From Haloechinothrix halophila YIM 93223 (GTDB taxonomy: Bacteria; Actinomycetota; Actinomycetes; Mycobacteriales; Pseudonocardiaceae), in contig NZ_KI632509.1 of NCBI RefSeq assembly GCF_000504245.1, positions 2,585,751 through 2,649,750 on the forward strand: a stretch of 64,000 nt of DNA. Reading direction: 5' to 3'. Below, one piece after another: positions 50,135-60,726 of this stretch (the stretch's first letter is position 1; the number at the start of each line of letters is the position of its first letter). The notes beneath the pieces were generated by a model that saw only the letters and a list, made by a program, of their open reading frames with translations, had not been told where the DNA came from and made no database searches. A program made the position numbers and the translations under genes.

Positions 50135-50992
50135 CTACGCCGGAAGCGGCACGTGGTTGAGCTGCTGGCCTCGTCGCTGGAGATACGTGGTTGGCGAGAG
50201 TCCACAGTGGGCGCGGAAGTCGCGGATGAAGTGCGCCTGGTCGTAATAACCGTGCCGCATCGCGAACGCCGGCCAGCCGAGCCGCGCGGCGTCATCGATG
50301 CTCGCGAGCGCGGAGCGAAACCGCCGCAGCCGCTGGTAGGCCTTGGGTGACAGCCCCACATCGGTGCGAAACACCTGCTCCACGCGGCGCTGGGTCAACC
50401 CCACGCGTTCGGCAAGCTCGGCAACACCGTGACGTCCCGGCGCGCCGGAGAGCCACGCCGTCGCGGCGGCAGCCAACGGGTGCGCGGCCTCGGCGGAATG
50501 GGCCAACCGGTCGCGCAGCGCCGATTCGACCGTACGGAGCCGCGTCAGCGCATCGGGTGCGGCGAGTGCCCGCTCGCGCACCCGATCGGCGCTCGAGCCC
50601 CAGAGATCCTCCAACGCGACGTGGCGGTCGCGAAGCTCATGCAATGGCGCGTTGACCAGCGGTCGTGCGCCGCCTGACCGGAAGACCACCCCGAGGACAT
50701 GCGACTGCTGGGCGGTGTCCAACATGTACGCGCGTCGGTACGGTCCTGCCACGAGCGCGCCCGAATAGGCGTGGCGCACCCCGCCATCCGATAGGGAGAA
50801 GCGATCCTCACGCAGGTTGATGAGGAGTTCGACCGCCCCGGTCGGCAGGCGCAGCTCCGCTCGGTGCGCTGGGCTGTCGCCCTCGTGCAGCCAGATCGAC
50901 GCCACGAACTCTCCGGTGAGTCCGCCGGGCGTCAGCGAGGTGAACATCGCATCGTCGACGTCAGCGCCGGGTGTCCATGGCGGGAGCGTCAT
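50135..50992 (-). CDS. AraC-family transcriptional regulator
   Basis: A 285-residue regulator. ATG 50992 starts MTLPPWTPGADVDDAMFTSL. The N-terminal half is a cupin-like DUF6597-type domain (GAVELLINLREDRFSL), the last 100 residues the double AraC helix-turn-helix (AELAERVGLTQRRVEQVFRT, GYYDQAHFIRDFRAHCGLSP). It ends 51 bp before the VOC gene, which it probably regulates. Its 5' end overlaps the MptB-like gene by 32 bp. Confidence 0.9.
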   Translation of the reverse strand: MTLPPWTPGADVDDAMFTSLTPGGLTGEFVASIWLHEGDSPAHRAELRLPTGAVELLINLREDRFSLSDGGVRHAYSGALVAGPYRRAYMLDTAQQSHVLGVVFRSGGARPLVNAPLHELRDRHVALEDLWGSSADRVRERALAAPDALTRLRTVESALRDRLAHSAEAAHPLAAAATAWLSGAPGRHGVAELAERVGLTQRRVEQVFRTDVGLSPKAYQRLRRFRSALASIDDAARLGWPAFAMRHGYYDQAHFIRDFRAHCGLSPTTYLQRRGQQLNHVPLPA

Positions 50993-52622
50993 CGGCGGCC
51001 GAGGTTTCGTCAGGCATGGCGTCGGCAGCCGGACCGTCGGCAGCCGACGGCTCCGCCGGCTCCTCGCGGCCGGTGACGGCGCGAACGATGCCGAGCGGGT
51101 CGGGCCGCAACAGGCACCAGGCGGCGTAGCCGCTGGCCAGGAACACGGCGACCATCGACGGGTCGTGCAGCGCTTGCTCGCCCGTCGGGTAGTACACCAG
51201 CACCAGGAACACCGACACGCCCACGACGATGGCAAGGTGCCTGACCTGCCAGGCGAAGCAGGCGGCGATCACGAAGCCCCAGGTGAAGTACCAGGGCAAC
51301 GTCGGAGGAGCGAGCATCGCGGCGGCGATGAGCGTGACCGCGAGGTGGTAGACCGCCGTCGTGCCGCCGTTGCGGGCCCGCCACCACTGCCAGATGCCGA
51401 AGCCCGCGAGCACCACCCATGCGACGCCCCTGGCGCCGGTGACGAACGGGGACTGCGTCACCGGTGTGAACAGGTTCGTGATGACGTGCAGCAATTGTCC
51501 GATGCCGGTCGGGAAGTTCAGCCAGTTCTTGATCAGCTGCGGCCCTTCAAGGCCGCCGAGCCAGCCGAGGTTGACCGAACCGAGCGCGGCGAATGTTCCC
51601 GCCACGTACACCGCCACGAAGATCGCCACCGACATGGTGCCCGCGCGCAGGAAGTTGACCAGCTTGCTCCGGGTGTCCGGCAGGTGGTTGGTCCAGATCC
51701 AGACCAGGAACGGCAGCGCGATCGCCGCCGTCGGCTTGATCAGCATCGCCACCGTGGCGACGATGATCGCCAGTACGTGCTTGCGTTCCAGCGCGAGCAG
51801 CACGCCCAGCACCAGCGGTCCGAGCATCAGTAGTTCGTTGTGCGGGCCGCCGACCAGGTGGATCACCGTCATCGGGCTGGCAATGGCGAGCCACATCGTG
51901 ATCGCCGGATTCCCGCCGAGGTGTCGCACCAGTCGGTGCAGCACCCACACCAGCAGCGCCAGCCCCGGCAATAGCGCGATCCGCGTGATGATCACGCCCG
52001 CGATCGGGTTGTCCCCGGTCAGCGACACGATGCCTTTGGCGAACGCCAGGAACACCGGCCCGTACGGCGACGGAGTGCTCTGCCACGCCGAGTACACGTT
52101 CTCCACGATCGTGGGGATCTCGGTGAGCACGTTGGGCGCGTTGGCGTACGGGTCGTGCTCGTAGAGCAGCGCACCCTGTGCCAGGTAGGCGAAGACGTCG
52201 CGGGTGAACAACGGGGGCGCGAACAGCAGCGGCGCCATCCAGCAGCCCGCCGCGACCAGAACCGGCCGCGAGCCGACGCGATTGAGCAGCACATACCGAC
52301 CTAGCCGCACCCACGCCCACACCACCAGGGCGAAACCGATATACAGCACGCCCGTGGCGAGGTTGCGGCCGTGGCCGTAACGCAGCCATGACAAGGACCC
52401 GGTGCCGATCAACGGGTCGGAGACGAGGATGCCGCCCGCACCGATCGACGCCGCCAACAGCAACACCGAGCCGATCGTGCCCAGCGCGATCGTGCGGTAC
52501 GGAAACGGCGACGGCACCGCGCCGTCCCCGGTCGCGAACCGCCGCCAGCGTGGTGTCGCGCCGGATGCTCCGGTCAGTTGCCGAGCAGAGGCGGTGTCAG
52601 AGTCGGAGGTGGTGGTGTCCAT
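50961..52622 (-). CDS. mptB: Polyprenol-phosphomannose-dependent alpha-1,6-mannosyltransferase (MptB-like)
   Basis: A 553-residue GT-C glycosyltransferase with about twelve helices. The first outer loop holds the family's acidic motif in LFTRDVFAYLAQGALLYEHD, and QSTPSPYGPVFLAFAKG and VGGPHNELLML follow, all as in MptA/MptB proteins. These extend the alpha-1,6-mannan core of lipomannan on the outer face of the membrane, using polyprenyl-phosphomannose made by Ppm (28196-28960). The Glu/Asp/Ala-rich C-terminus is unusual but probably disordered. A closely related glycan may be built instead of lipomannan. Confidence 0.9.
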   Translation of the reverse strand: MDTTTSDSDTASARQLTGASGATPRWRRFATGDGAVPSPFPYRTIALGTIGSVLLLAASIGAGGILVSDPLIGTGSLSWLRYGHGRNLATGVLYIGFALVVWAWVRLGRYVLLNRVGSRPVLVAAGCWMAPLLFAPPLFTRDVFAYLAQGALLYEHDPYANAPNVLTEIPTIVENVYSAWQSTPSPYGPVFLAFAKGIVSLTGDNPIAGVIITRIALLPGLALLVWVLHRLVRHLGGNPAITMWLAIASPMTVIHLVGGPHNELLMLGPLVLGVLLALERKHVLAIIVATVAMLIKPTAAIALPFLVWIWTNHLPDTRSKLVNFLRAGTMSVAIFVAVYVAGTFAALGSVNLGWLGGLEGPQLIKNWLNFPTGIGQLLHVITNLFTPVTQSPFVTGARGVAWVVLAGFGIWQWWRARNGGTTAVYHLAVTLIAAAMLAPPTLPWYFTWGFVIAACFAWQVRHLAIVVGVSVFLVLVYYPTGEQALHDPSMVAVFLASGYAAWCLLRPDPLGIVRAVTGREEPAEPSAADGPAADAMPDETSAADDAPAMDTRR

Positions 52623-52725
52623 GTCACCGACAAAGGCTACACACCCGACAGATCCGCCTCAGCCGGAACCGGTGCTGGACCAGCGGGTGAAGCCGCAGCA
52701 TGCGCACATACGACCGAACGCGTGA

Positions 52726-53805
<1,080 letters not shown>

Positions 53806-53957
53806 GGCCGCCTGGAACCACCAAGACCATTCCGACGCGTCCGGCGGCAGGTCGTGTCCGGCATGTCCGGTACGTCTGCCGTCGGCCCACCGCTATCCGC
53901 TGAGCGTTATGTCGTGCCCGGTTGATCCGGCTGTCGTGGCGCTGAGCGGAGGCGGTG

Positions 53958-54653
53958 TCAGGTGCCGGTGGTGCCACCGACGGGGTTGTCGGAACCGGAC
54001 GCGCCAGTGTCTGACTCCTGCTTGGGCACGGTCTCGCCCAGGTCTCCCCCGGTGTCGTTCAGCCGCAGCAGCATCGGTCGCAGCTCGGTGTAGCGCACCA
54101 CCGACATCGACCCTGGGTCGACGACGATCCGCTGGAAGGCGTCCAGGTGCTGGCCGAGCGCGTCCGCCAGCACCGACTTGATCACGTCGCCGTGGCTGCA
54201 CAACAGCCACACCGCATGGTCGCCGTGCTCAGCGGTGATCCGCCGGTCGTGCCTGCGCACGGCGGCAACCGCGCGGGCTTGCACCTCGGCGAGCCCTTCA
54301 CCGTCCGGGAACACCGCAGCGGAGGGGTGCGCCTGCACCACCCGCCACAACGGCTCGCTCATCAGCGAGCTGAGTTCCTTGCCGGTCCACGAGCCGTAGT
54401 CCACCTCGGCCAGGTCCGGCTCCTCGACAGGTTCGACCCCGGTCGCGTGCACCAGCGGGGCCAGCGTCTGCTCGCAACGCAGCAACGGGGAGCGCACCAG
54501 CCCCGCGAGCGGCACGGCGGCGAGGCGCCCCACCAGGTCAGCCGCCTGTGCGCGGCCGGTGTCGTCCAGTTCGACGCCGGGAGTGCGGCCCGCGAGCGTT
54601 TTCGCGCCGTTGGCGATCGATCGGGCATGCCGCAGTAAGATCACCGTTCCCAC
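53958..54653 (-). CDS. Histidine phosphatase (MSMEG_4193/Rv2135c family)
   Basis: A 231-residue phosphoglycerate-mutase-like phosphatase. GTG 54653 starts VGTVILLRHARSIANGAKTL with the catalytic RHA(R) motif; Glu in EVDYGSWTGKEL and His in LCSHGDVIKSVL complete the site. It belongs to the family linked to the mycothiol cluster. In mycobacteria it lies beside DUF3090; here it is separated from it by a 6.8 kb block but still next to uppP. Substrate unknown. Confidence 0.9.
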   Translation of the reverse strand: MGTVILLRHARSIANGAKTLAGRTPGVELDDTGRAQAADLVGRLAAVPLAGLVRSPLLRCEQTLAPLVHATGVEPVEEPDLAEVDYGSWTGKELSSLMSEPLWRVVQAHPSAAVFPDGEGLAEVQARAVAAVRRHDRRITAEHGDHAVWLLCSHGDVIKSVLADALGQHLDAFQRIVVDPGSMSVVRYTELRPMLLRLNDTGGDLGETVPKQESDTGASGSDNPVGGTTGT

Positions 54654-54705
54654 GGCCTCAGCGTAAACGCGAAGCCGCCGTGGACACAGTGCGCCCGAAG
54701 CCTCA

Positions 54706-54759
54706 GACGTCGTGTCCTGCACTCAGGACGCTGTGTCTGGCACTCACGACGCTGTGGCG
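54706..54759 (+). repeat. 21-bp tandem repeats, locus D (2 full units + partial)
   Basis: Units start at 54706, 54727 and 54748 (the last 12 bp only). The first is identical over all 21 bp to the first unit of locus A, 19 kb away (35835). It lies between uppP and the phosphatase gene, both minus strand. An identical unit at two distant sites shows spread of the repeat rather than local slippage alone. Confidence 0.85.
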
Positions 54760-54770
54760 CGGTCCCGAGA

Positions 54771-55607
54771 TCAGACGGAGGGGCCAGCCTCCGGGTCGAG
54801 CACTCCGGTGAATACCAGCGCCAGCAGCAGGATGCCAAGCACGATCCGGTAGATCACGAACGGCATGAAGCTGCGGCGACGGATGTAGGCCATCAGCCCC
54901 GCGATCACGGCATAGCCCACGACGAACGCGATCGCGGTTGCCAGCAGCGTCGGCCCCCACTCCGGTGATGAGCCGTTGCCGATGTCCTTCAGCTCGTAGA
55001 ACCCAGCGCCCAGCACGGCGGGCACCGCGAGCAGGAAGGCGTACTCGGCGGCATCCGGGCGCTTGTAGCCAAGCGCGAGACCAGCGGTGATGGTGCCCCC
55101 GGAGCGGGAAACGCCGGGGATCAGAGCGAACGCCTGGGCGAATCCGTAACCAAGGCCGTGCGGCACCGTGAGGTGATCCAGGTCGCGCCACTTGCGGCCG
55201 TAATAGTCGGCGAGAGCGAGCAGGATGCCGAACCCGATCAGTACCGCGGCGGTCAGCCGCAGATCCCGGAACGCCGACTTGATGTGCTCCTGGAACAGCA
55301 GCCCCAGGATCACGATCGGCAGCGTGCCGACGATGATCAGCCAACCCATCCGTGCGTCAGGGTCATGCCGGTACTCCGGCTGATACAGCGAGCGGAACCA
55401 CGCGGTGAGGACGTTCCCGATCTTCTTGCCGAAATACAGGATCACCGCCAGCTCGGTCCCGATCTGGGTGACGGCGGTAAACGCCGCCCCTGGATCTTCC
55501 CAGCCCGCGAACGCCGCCGTGATTCGCACGTGCGCGCTCGACGAGATCGGCAAGAACTCGGTCAGTCCCTGCACGATGCCGAGTACGACGGCCTCCAGCC
55601 AGCCCAT
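54771..55607 (-). CDS. uppP: Undecaprenyl-diphosphatase
   Basis: A 278-residue membrane enzyme recycling undecaprenyl diphosphate for cell-wall synthesis and conferring bacitracin tolerance. Signatures are GLTEFLPISSSAHVRI and PGVSRSGGTIT, the two catalytic BacA motifs, with about eight helices. ATG 55607 starts MGWLEAVVLG; a start at 55646 would add 13 atypical residues. It lies next to the phosphatase gene as in mycobacteria (Rv2135c-Rv2136c). Confidence 0.95.
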   Translation of the reverse strand: MGWLEAVVLGIVQGLTEFLPISSSAHVRITAAFAGWEDPGAAFTAVTQIGTELAVILYFGKKIGNVLTAWFRSLYQPEYRHDPDARMGWLIIVGTLPIVILGLLFQEHIKSAFRDLRLTAAVLIGFGILLALADYYGRKWRDLDHLTVPHGLGYGFAQAFALIPGVSRSGGTITAGLALGYKRPDAAEYAFLLAVPAVLGAGFYELKDIGNGSSPEWGPTLLATAIAFVVGYAVIAGLMAYIRRRSFMPFVIYRIVLGILLLALVFTGVLDPEAGPSV

Positions 55608-55800
55608 GTTCGGTGATCCCCGTCCTTTCAGTGTGTTTCCGTCCATCGCGCACCGCGATCGGTGTCCCGCGCCTTCGATCGGGTGACTTTATCCAGGCAT
55701 GATCAGCCGTCGCTGCCGGGGTCGTGCCGCTGTCACGGGCGTGCGACACCGCCCACCTGATGCGGCGCTCGCGCGCGCGACCCGGGTAATCTCGGCCCCC

Positions 55801-56778
55801 ATGGAGCAGCGACGGCTTGGGGGTTCGGGACTGCGGGTGTCCCGACTGGCGCTCGGCACGATGACCTGGGGCGAGGACACCGACGCCGAGGAGGCGGCCA
55901 ATCAGATCGTCGCGTTCGTCGACGCGGGCGGCACGCTGATCGACACCGCCGACGTTTACCAGGACGGCGAGAGCGAACGGGTGCTCGGCTCACTGCTCGG
56001 TGATCTGGTGCCCCGCGAGGACATCGTGCTGGCCACCAAGGCGGTCGCGCGCCGCACCGAGGGTCCGTTCGGTGGCGGAGCGTCGCGCGGCGCGCTGCTC
56101 ACCGCGCTGGACGGCTCGCTGCGGCGGCTCGGCGTCGACCACATCGACCTGTGGCAGCTGCACGCCTGGGACGAGCGCGCCCCGATCGAGGAAACCCTCG
56201 CCGCGCTGGACACCGCGGTGACCTCGGGCAAGGTGCGCTACGTCGGGGTGTCGAACTACACCGGCTGGCAGTTGGCGACCGCCGCGTCGCGGCAGCGCTA
56301 CGCCGCGCCCGCGAATCCGATCGTGTCCATCCAGTCGGAGTATTCGCTGCTGGAACGTGGCATCGAGCGGGAGGTCGTGCCGGCAGCCGCGCACCATGGC
56401 GTCGGCGTGCTGCCGTGGGCCCCGCTGGGCAGGGGCGTGCTGACCGGCAAGTACCGGAACAGCACGCCGGCCGACTCGCGCGGCGCGTCGTCGCACTACG
56501 CGCCCTACGTCGAGCATCACCGCACCGAGCGGGCGTCGCGCATCGTGAAGGCCGTGGTCACCGCCGCCGAGGGGCTGGGGTCGTCGCCGCTGGCGGTGGC
56601 GCTGGCGTGGGTACGTGACCAGCCGGGCGTCGCCGCACCGGTGGTGGGCGCGCGTGACACCGCGCAGTTGACCGGCTCGCTGGCGGCCGAAGAGATCACG
56701 TTGCCCGCCGAGATCAAGGGCGCGCTCGACGACGTCAGTGCGCTGGAACTGGGCTACCCGGAGCGCAGGCTCGGATGA
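55801..56778 (+). CDS. Aldo/keto reductase
   Basis: A 325-residue NADPH-dependent AKR. ATG 55801 starts MEQRRLGGSGLRVSRLALGT. DTADVYQDGESERVLG carries the catalytic Tyr, ATKAVAR the Lys, LWQLHAWDERAP the His-equivalent, and VPWAPLGRGVLTGKY the cofactor loop (VLPWAPLGRG). It belongs to the oxidoreductase group typified by YajO/potassium-channel beta. It overlaps the lipoprotein gene by 4 bp, so the two are co-translated. Confidence 0.93.
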   Translation: MEQRRLGGSGLRVSRLALGTMTWGEDTDAEEAANQIVAFVDAGGTLIDTADVYQDGESERVLGSLLGDLVPREDIVLATKAVARRTEGPFGGGASRGALLTALDGSLRRLGVDHIDLWQLHAWDERAPIEETLAALDTAVTSGKVRYVGVSNYTGWQLATAASRQRYAAPANPIVSIQSEYSLLERGIEREVVPAAAHHGVGVLPWAPLGRGVLTGKYRNSTPADSRGASSHYAPYVEHHRTERASRIVKAVVTAAEGLGSSPLAVALAWVRDQPGVAAPVVGARDTAQLTGSLAAEEITLPAEIKGALDDVSALELGYPERRLG

Positions 56779-57797
56779 GGGCAAGGATGCGTTGTGCGGT
56801 GACGGCGTCATTCGCCGCGGTGGTCCTGCTGCTGGCTACCGCGTGCAGCGACTCCGATGGGCCCCGCGATGAGCTGCAGCTGGTGGAGAACCCGACAGCG
56901 GCGACCCCAGCCGACTCGCCAGAGCAGGACGAGACGCTGGAAGGCACGGTGCTCGATGTCGACGGCGACGTCACCAGCGTGGCGATCAACGGTGGCACGC
57001 TCGCGGCGGCCGTGACCGGGGACGACGACGATGCCGGGGTGTTGTTCTACCGCCTGGGCAGCCTCGGCGAGCGGCCGGAACGGGTCGACGTCGACGGTCC
57101 CGTGGAGCGGCTCACGGCCAGTGGCGACCAGTTCGTCGCGACCGTGCCCAGTGAGGACACCGTGCTGTATCTGACCCCCGGTGGCGTCGTCGGCAAGACG
57201 TCGGTGGACGGCGGGCCGACGTCGGTCGCCGAGCTGAACGGCCGCACGCTGGTCGGGCTGCGCGAGGACAAGGCCGTCGCCGTGTTGGAGCACGAACAGC
57301 AGACCGCCAGGACGTCCGGCGAGCTGGCCAGCGCGGACCAGGTGCTGCTGAGCAGCGAGGGCGCCGCGATCGTGCTCGACCGGCTGCGCAGCGCGGTGTT
57401 CGAGGTGCAGGACGACGAGGGCGACATCGGGCTCGGGCTGCGGGCCGGTCAGGGTGCCACGAACGCCGTGGCCGACCGCTACAACCGCGTGCTCGTCGTG
57501 GACACCCGCGAGGAGTACCTGCTGGCGTTCTCGCTCGATCCGCTGGTGCTGCGGCAGCGCTATCCGGTGCCCGGCGGCCCGTATGGCATCGCCTACGACC
57601 CACAACGGGACCTCGCGTGGGTGACGCTGACGGCGCGCAACGAGGTCGTCGCGTTCGACGTCACGGGCGGTGAACCGCAAGAGACGGCCAGATTCGCTAC
57701 GGTTCGGCAACCGAATGCGGTTACGGCGGACTCACCGAGAGGTACCGTGGTGATTGCCTCTGGAGACGGTGAAGGAATACAGGTGATCGAACCGTGA
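56775..57797 (+). CDS. Lipoprotein with beta-propeller-like repeats (LppL-like)
   Basis: A 340-residue lipoprotein: RCAVTASFAAVVLLLATACS ends in a lipobox with acylated Cys. The mature part is made of short beta-rich repeats (VDVDGPVERLTASGDQFVAT, LVGLREDKAVAVLEH, VLVVDTREEYLLAFSLD), suggesting a seven-bladed propeller. Its location after uppP and before DUF5703 matches mycobacterial lppL (Rv2138), which I take as the likely orthologue. Exported and membrane-anchored. It overlaps both neighbours by 4 bp. Confidence 0.88.
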   Translation: MRARMRCAVTASFAAVVLLLATACSDSDGPRDELQLVENPTAATPADSPEQDETLEGTVLDVDGDVTSVAINGGTLAAAVTGDDDDAGVLFYRLGSLGERPERVDVDGPVERLTASGDQFVATVPSEDTVLYLTPGGVVGKTSVDGGPTSVAELNGRTLVGLREDKAVAVLEHEQQTARTSGELASADQVLLSSEGAAIVLDRLRSAVFEVQDDEGDIGLGLRAGQGATNAVADRYNRVLVVDTREEYLLAFSLDPLVLRQRYPVPGGPYGIAYDPQRDLAWVTLTARNEVVAFDVTGGEPQETARFATVRQPNAVTADSPRGTVVIASGDGEGIQVIEP

Positions 57798-58054
57798 ACA
57801 GCACCGAGGCGGTGGCCGACGAGGATTCTCTAACCGACGGCGGGTCGGTGGTCGACGAGAAGTGGGAGTACCGGCCGCTCCGGTTGCCACCGGGCATCTC
57901 CCGACCTTCCGCGGCCACGCAACTCGCCATCCACGCGGAGTTCTCCGGCTGGGAACTCTCGACCGTCCGGCTCTACGCGGACGGCACCCGTAGGGTGTGG
58001 CTCCGCCGGCGCTACCGACCAACACCAACAGGGCTGCCCGGAGTGATCACCTAG
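57794..58054 (+). CDS. DUF5703 family small protein (Rv2137c-like)
   Basis: An 86-residue protein: KWEYRPLRLPPGISRPSAAT, then QLAIHAEFSGWELSTVRLYA and DGTRRVWLRRRY. It is DUF5703, a short actinobacterial family with no known function, recalled beside lppL and uppP. GTG 57794 overlaps the lipoprotein stop (GTGA). Its end overlaps the convergent hydrolase by 8 bp. Confidence 0.88.
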   Translation: MNSTEAVADEDSLTDGGSVVDEKWEYRPLRLPPGISRPSAATQLAIHAEFSGWELSTVRLYADGTRRVWLRRRYRPTPTGLPGVIT

Positions 58055-58997
58055 CCTCCCGCAGCCGTCGCTGAACCGCGTGTACCACGGCGGTGACACG
58101 CGGCAAGACCAGTGCGGGCGCTTCCAGCGGCGCCAGGTGTCCTGTGCCGGGCAGCACGAACGTCGTAGCGTCCGCGATGCCGTCCAGTAGCGCGGCGACC
58201 TGCTGCTGCGGCACCAGCCGATCCCGCTCGCCAGCCACCCCGATCACCGGTGTCCCCTCGGGCAGCGACAGCTCGGCGTGCCGCACGTAGTCGTCCAACG
58301 CCGTGCGGAACAGCGCCATCGCCTTCGGCCAGTGGTGGCGGATCATCCGCAGCGTCAGCAGGACGTCGTCCTGGCGCGGATCATCGCCGAACAACGACCA
58401 GCGCATCGACGTCACCATCGCCTTGTGGGAACGGTCGGTGACCAGGTCGACCAGCGCGGGGCCGAGCAGCGACTCCAGATCCCACATCAGCTTGTTGATC
58501 ACGGCGGGGATGCGTGACGTCGATGACTCCACCGCGAGTCCGGTGGCCGCGCGCACTTCGGCGGCCCGCTCCCCCGCGCCGGTGGCGAGTAGCACCAGCC
58601 CGGCGACCACCGGCGGAGCGCCGCCAGCGGGCTCGAACAACGCAGGGTGGCGTTCGCGGAGCGCCAACGCGGTGAGCCCGCCCATGCTGTGGCCGACAAC
58701 AACGACGGAGCCGGTCGCGACGCTGCCGATCAGTTCGGCGAGGTCGTCGCCCAGTTGCTCCACCGTCGCGGTGCGGGCCGTGGCCACCGACGACGCGCCG
58801 TGGCCGCGCTGGTCGTAGGCCACGACCTGCACCGGGTGGTCGACGGCGGCGGGCAGATCGGCGGTGAGGTGGTGCCAGCAGCGGTGGTCGAGCGCGTAGC
58901 CATGGGCGAAGATGACCGTGACGTCGGCGTCAGGGGGGCCGTCGCGGATCACGTGCAGTGCGGTGCCGTCGGACAGCCGCACGGTCTCCTCGCTCAA
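58047..58997 (-). CDS. Alpha/beta hydrolase
   Basis: A 316-residue alpha/beta hydrolase. HGYALDHRCWHHLTADLP precedes the oxyanion region, VVGHSMGGLTALALRERHP holds the nucleophile Ser, and Asp (VAGERDRLVP) and His (PGTGHLAPLEAP) complete the triad. The apparent start is TTG 58997, overlapping the peptidase stop; GTG 58979 is an alternative. It follows the M20 peptidase gene directly and shares its transcript. Confidence 0.92.
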   Translation of the reverse strand: MSEETVRLSDGTALHVIRDGPPDADVTVIFAHGYALDHRCWHHLTADLPAAVDHPVQVVAYDQRGHGASSVATARTATVEQLGDDLAELIGSVATGSVVVVGHSMGGLTALALRERHPALFEPAGGAPPVVAGLVLLATGAGERAAEVRAATGLAVESSTSRIPAVINKLMWDLESLLGPALVDLVTDRSHKAMVTSMRWSLFGDDPRQDDVLLTLRMIRHHWPKAMALFRTALDDYVRHAELSLPEGTPVIGVAGERDRLVPQQQVAALLDGIADATTFVLPGTGHLAPLEAPALVLPRVTAVVHAVQRRLREAR

Positions 58998-60334
58998 CAG
59001 CTACGCAGGAAGCGGTCGAGGACTCTGGTGCCGAACTTGAGGGCGTCGACGGGTACGCGCTCGTCAACGCCGTGGAACAGCGCGGCGAAGTCCAGCTCCG
59101 GTGGCAGTCGCAGCGGGCAGAACCCGAAGCTGCGGATGCCGAGCTTGTCGAACGCTTTGGCGTCGGTGCCGCCGGAGAGCATGTACGGCAGGGTGTGCGC
59201 GTCGGGGTCCTCGGCCAGCAGCGAGGTGCGCATCGCCTCGACGAGGGGGCCGTCGAAGGTGGTCTCGACGGGCTCCAGCTCCAGCCACTCGCGTTCGATG
59301 TCGGGTCCGAGGATTTCGTCCAGTTCGGCGTTGAAGGCGGCCATGCGGCCGGGCAGGATGCGGCAGTCGACGGTCGCCTCGGCCACCGACGGGATGACGT
59401 TGGCCTTGTAGCCCGCGTTGAGCATCGTGGGGGTGGCGGTGTCGCGCAGTGTCGCGCCGACGACGCGGGCGATGCCGCCCAGCTTGGCGACGGCGCCGTC
59501 GAGGTCGTCCTCGGGGAACTCCAACCCGGTGAGGTCGCTGACCCCGGCGAAGAACTCTCGCACGCTGTCGGTCAGGACCAACGGGAACTGGTGGTTGCCC
59601 AGCTTGGCGACCGCTTCGGCGAGCTTGGTGACGGCGTTGTCGTTGTTGATCATCGAACCGTGGCCCGCCGTGCCGCGCACCCGCAGCTTCATCCAGCGGA
59701 TGCCCTTTTCAGCGGTCTCGATGAGGTAGGCGCGGACGTCCTCGGTCAGCGTGAGTGAGAAGCCGCCGACCTCGCTGATGGCCTCGGTGGCACCCTCGAA
59801 CAACTCAGGACGGTGGCTGACGAGCCACTGCGCACCGTACTGGCCCCCAGCCTCCTCATCGGCGAGGAACGCGAAGATCAGCTCGCGAGGCGGCACGATG
59901 TTGTTGCGTTTGTAGTGGCGGGCAAGGGCGAGGGTCATGCCGAGCATGTCCTTCATGTCGACCGCTCCCCTGCCCCAGACGTAACCATCCCGGATGGCGC
60001 CGGAGAACGGATGCACCGACCATTCCGAGGCGTCCGCGGGAACGACGTCGAGGTGCCCGTGGATCAGCAGGGCGTCCCGGTTGGGGTCGGCGCCTGGCAG
60101 CCGCGCGATGACGTTGTGCCGGTCACGTCCGCCCGACTCGACATAGGTGATTTCGTAGCCGACCTCGGTGAGCTTCTCCGCGACGTACTCGGCGGCGGCC
60201 CGCTCGCCGACCAGCGTGTCAGGGTCGCCGGTGTTGGTGGTGTCGATCTGGATCAGCTCGCTGACCAGCGTCACCGCCTCGTCGGCGACAGCAGCGATGT
60301 CCGGGCTGGGCATGGTGTCTGGGTGCTCGGTCAC
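58994..60334 (-). CDS. M20 family metallopeptidase (Rv2141c-like)
   Basis: A 446-residue zinc peptidase. HGHLDVVPAD (His, Asp), VWGRGAVDMKDM (bridging Asp), LADEEAGG (catalytic and metal Glu) and the late SGGTDAKAF complete the M20 pattern. GTG 60334 start. Members remove acyl or amino-acyl groups from peptides or N-acyl amino acids. Rv2141c, annotated dapE2, is the likely mycobacterial counterpart in the same gene neighbourhood. The hydrolase gene overlaps by 4 bp. Confidence 0.92.
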   Translation of the reverse strand: MTEHPDTMPSPDIAAVADEAVTLVSELIQIDTTNTGDPDTLVGERAAAEYVAEKLTEVGYEITYVESGGRDRHNVIARLPGADPNRDALLIHGHLDVVPADASEWSVHPFSGAIRDGYVWGRGAVDMKDMLGMTLALARHYKRNNIVPPRELIFAFLADEEAGGQYGAQWLVSHRPELFEGATEAISEVGGFSLTLTEDVRAYLIETAEKGIRWMKLRVRGTAGHGSMINNDNAVTKLAEAVAKLGNHQFPLVLTDSVREFFAGVSDLTGLEFPEDDLDGAVAKLGGIARVVGATLRDTATPTMLNAGYKANVIPSVAEATVDCRILPGRMAAFNAELDEILGPDIEREWLELEPVETTFDGPLVEAMRTSLLAEDPDAHTLPYMLSGGTDAKAFDKLGIRSFGFCPLRLPPELDFAALFHGVDERVPVDALKFGTRVLDRFLRSC

Positions 60335-60456
60335 AGACGTCTTCCTACCATTAACCTGCGGCTCGATGGGGTACCTGGACGATGCTGGTGTCGACTGGCA
60401 GACGTCTGGCGTTGGCGCGGGAAGGATCTTTCAACCGGCTGCGTCCAAAGTTGCGA

Positions 60457-60726
60457 TTAGGTGTCGACGCTTACGTGCTGCACGCTGATGACCTCGCGCC
60501 CTTCATATACGGTGACCGTGTACCAGATTGTCACCGCGTCATCAGGCAGGTGCAGTTCATAGGCACCTGGCAGCGGGTCATCACCGGGAAACGGGGTGGC
60601 GAGAGTCGGAATTGGTTCGTCCAGCAAGTGGAAAATGGTCCGCTGCACCGTCCATCGAAGCGGCTGCGGTAGAGCCTCAATCTCATCCCAGGACGCGCCG
60701 GGGAAGCGAACGAGGCGATCACTCAT
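60457..60726 (-). CDS. Putative type II toxin (RelE/ParE-like)
   Basis: An 89-residue protein: MSDRLVRFPGASWDEIEALP, then WTVQRTIFHLLDEPIPTLAT, YELHLPDDAVTIWYTV and EVISVQHVSVDT. The size, the beta-hairpin with Tyr/His-like RelE layout, and overlap (8 bp) with the upstream coiled-coil protein suggest a toxin of a TA pair. ATG 60726. The family is not one I can name with confidence. Confidence 0.68.
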   Translation of the reverse strand: MSDRLVRFPGASWDEIEALPQPLRWTVQRTIFHLLDEPIPTLATPFPGDDPLPGAYELHLPDDAVTIWYTVTVYEGREVISVQHVSVDT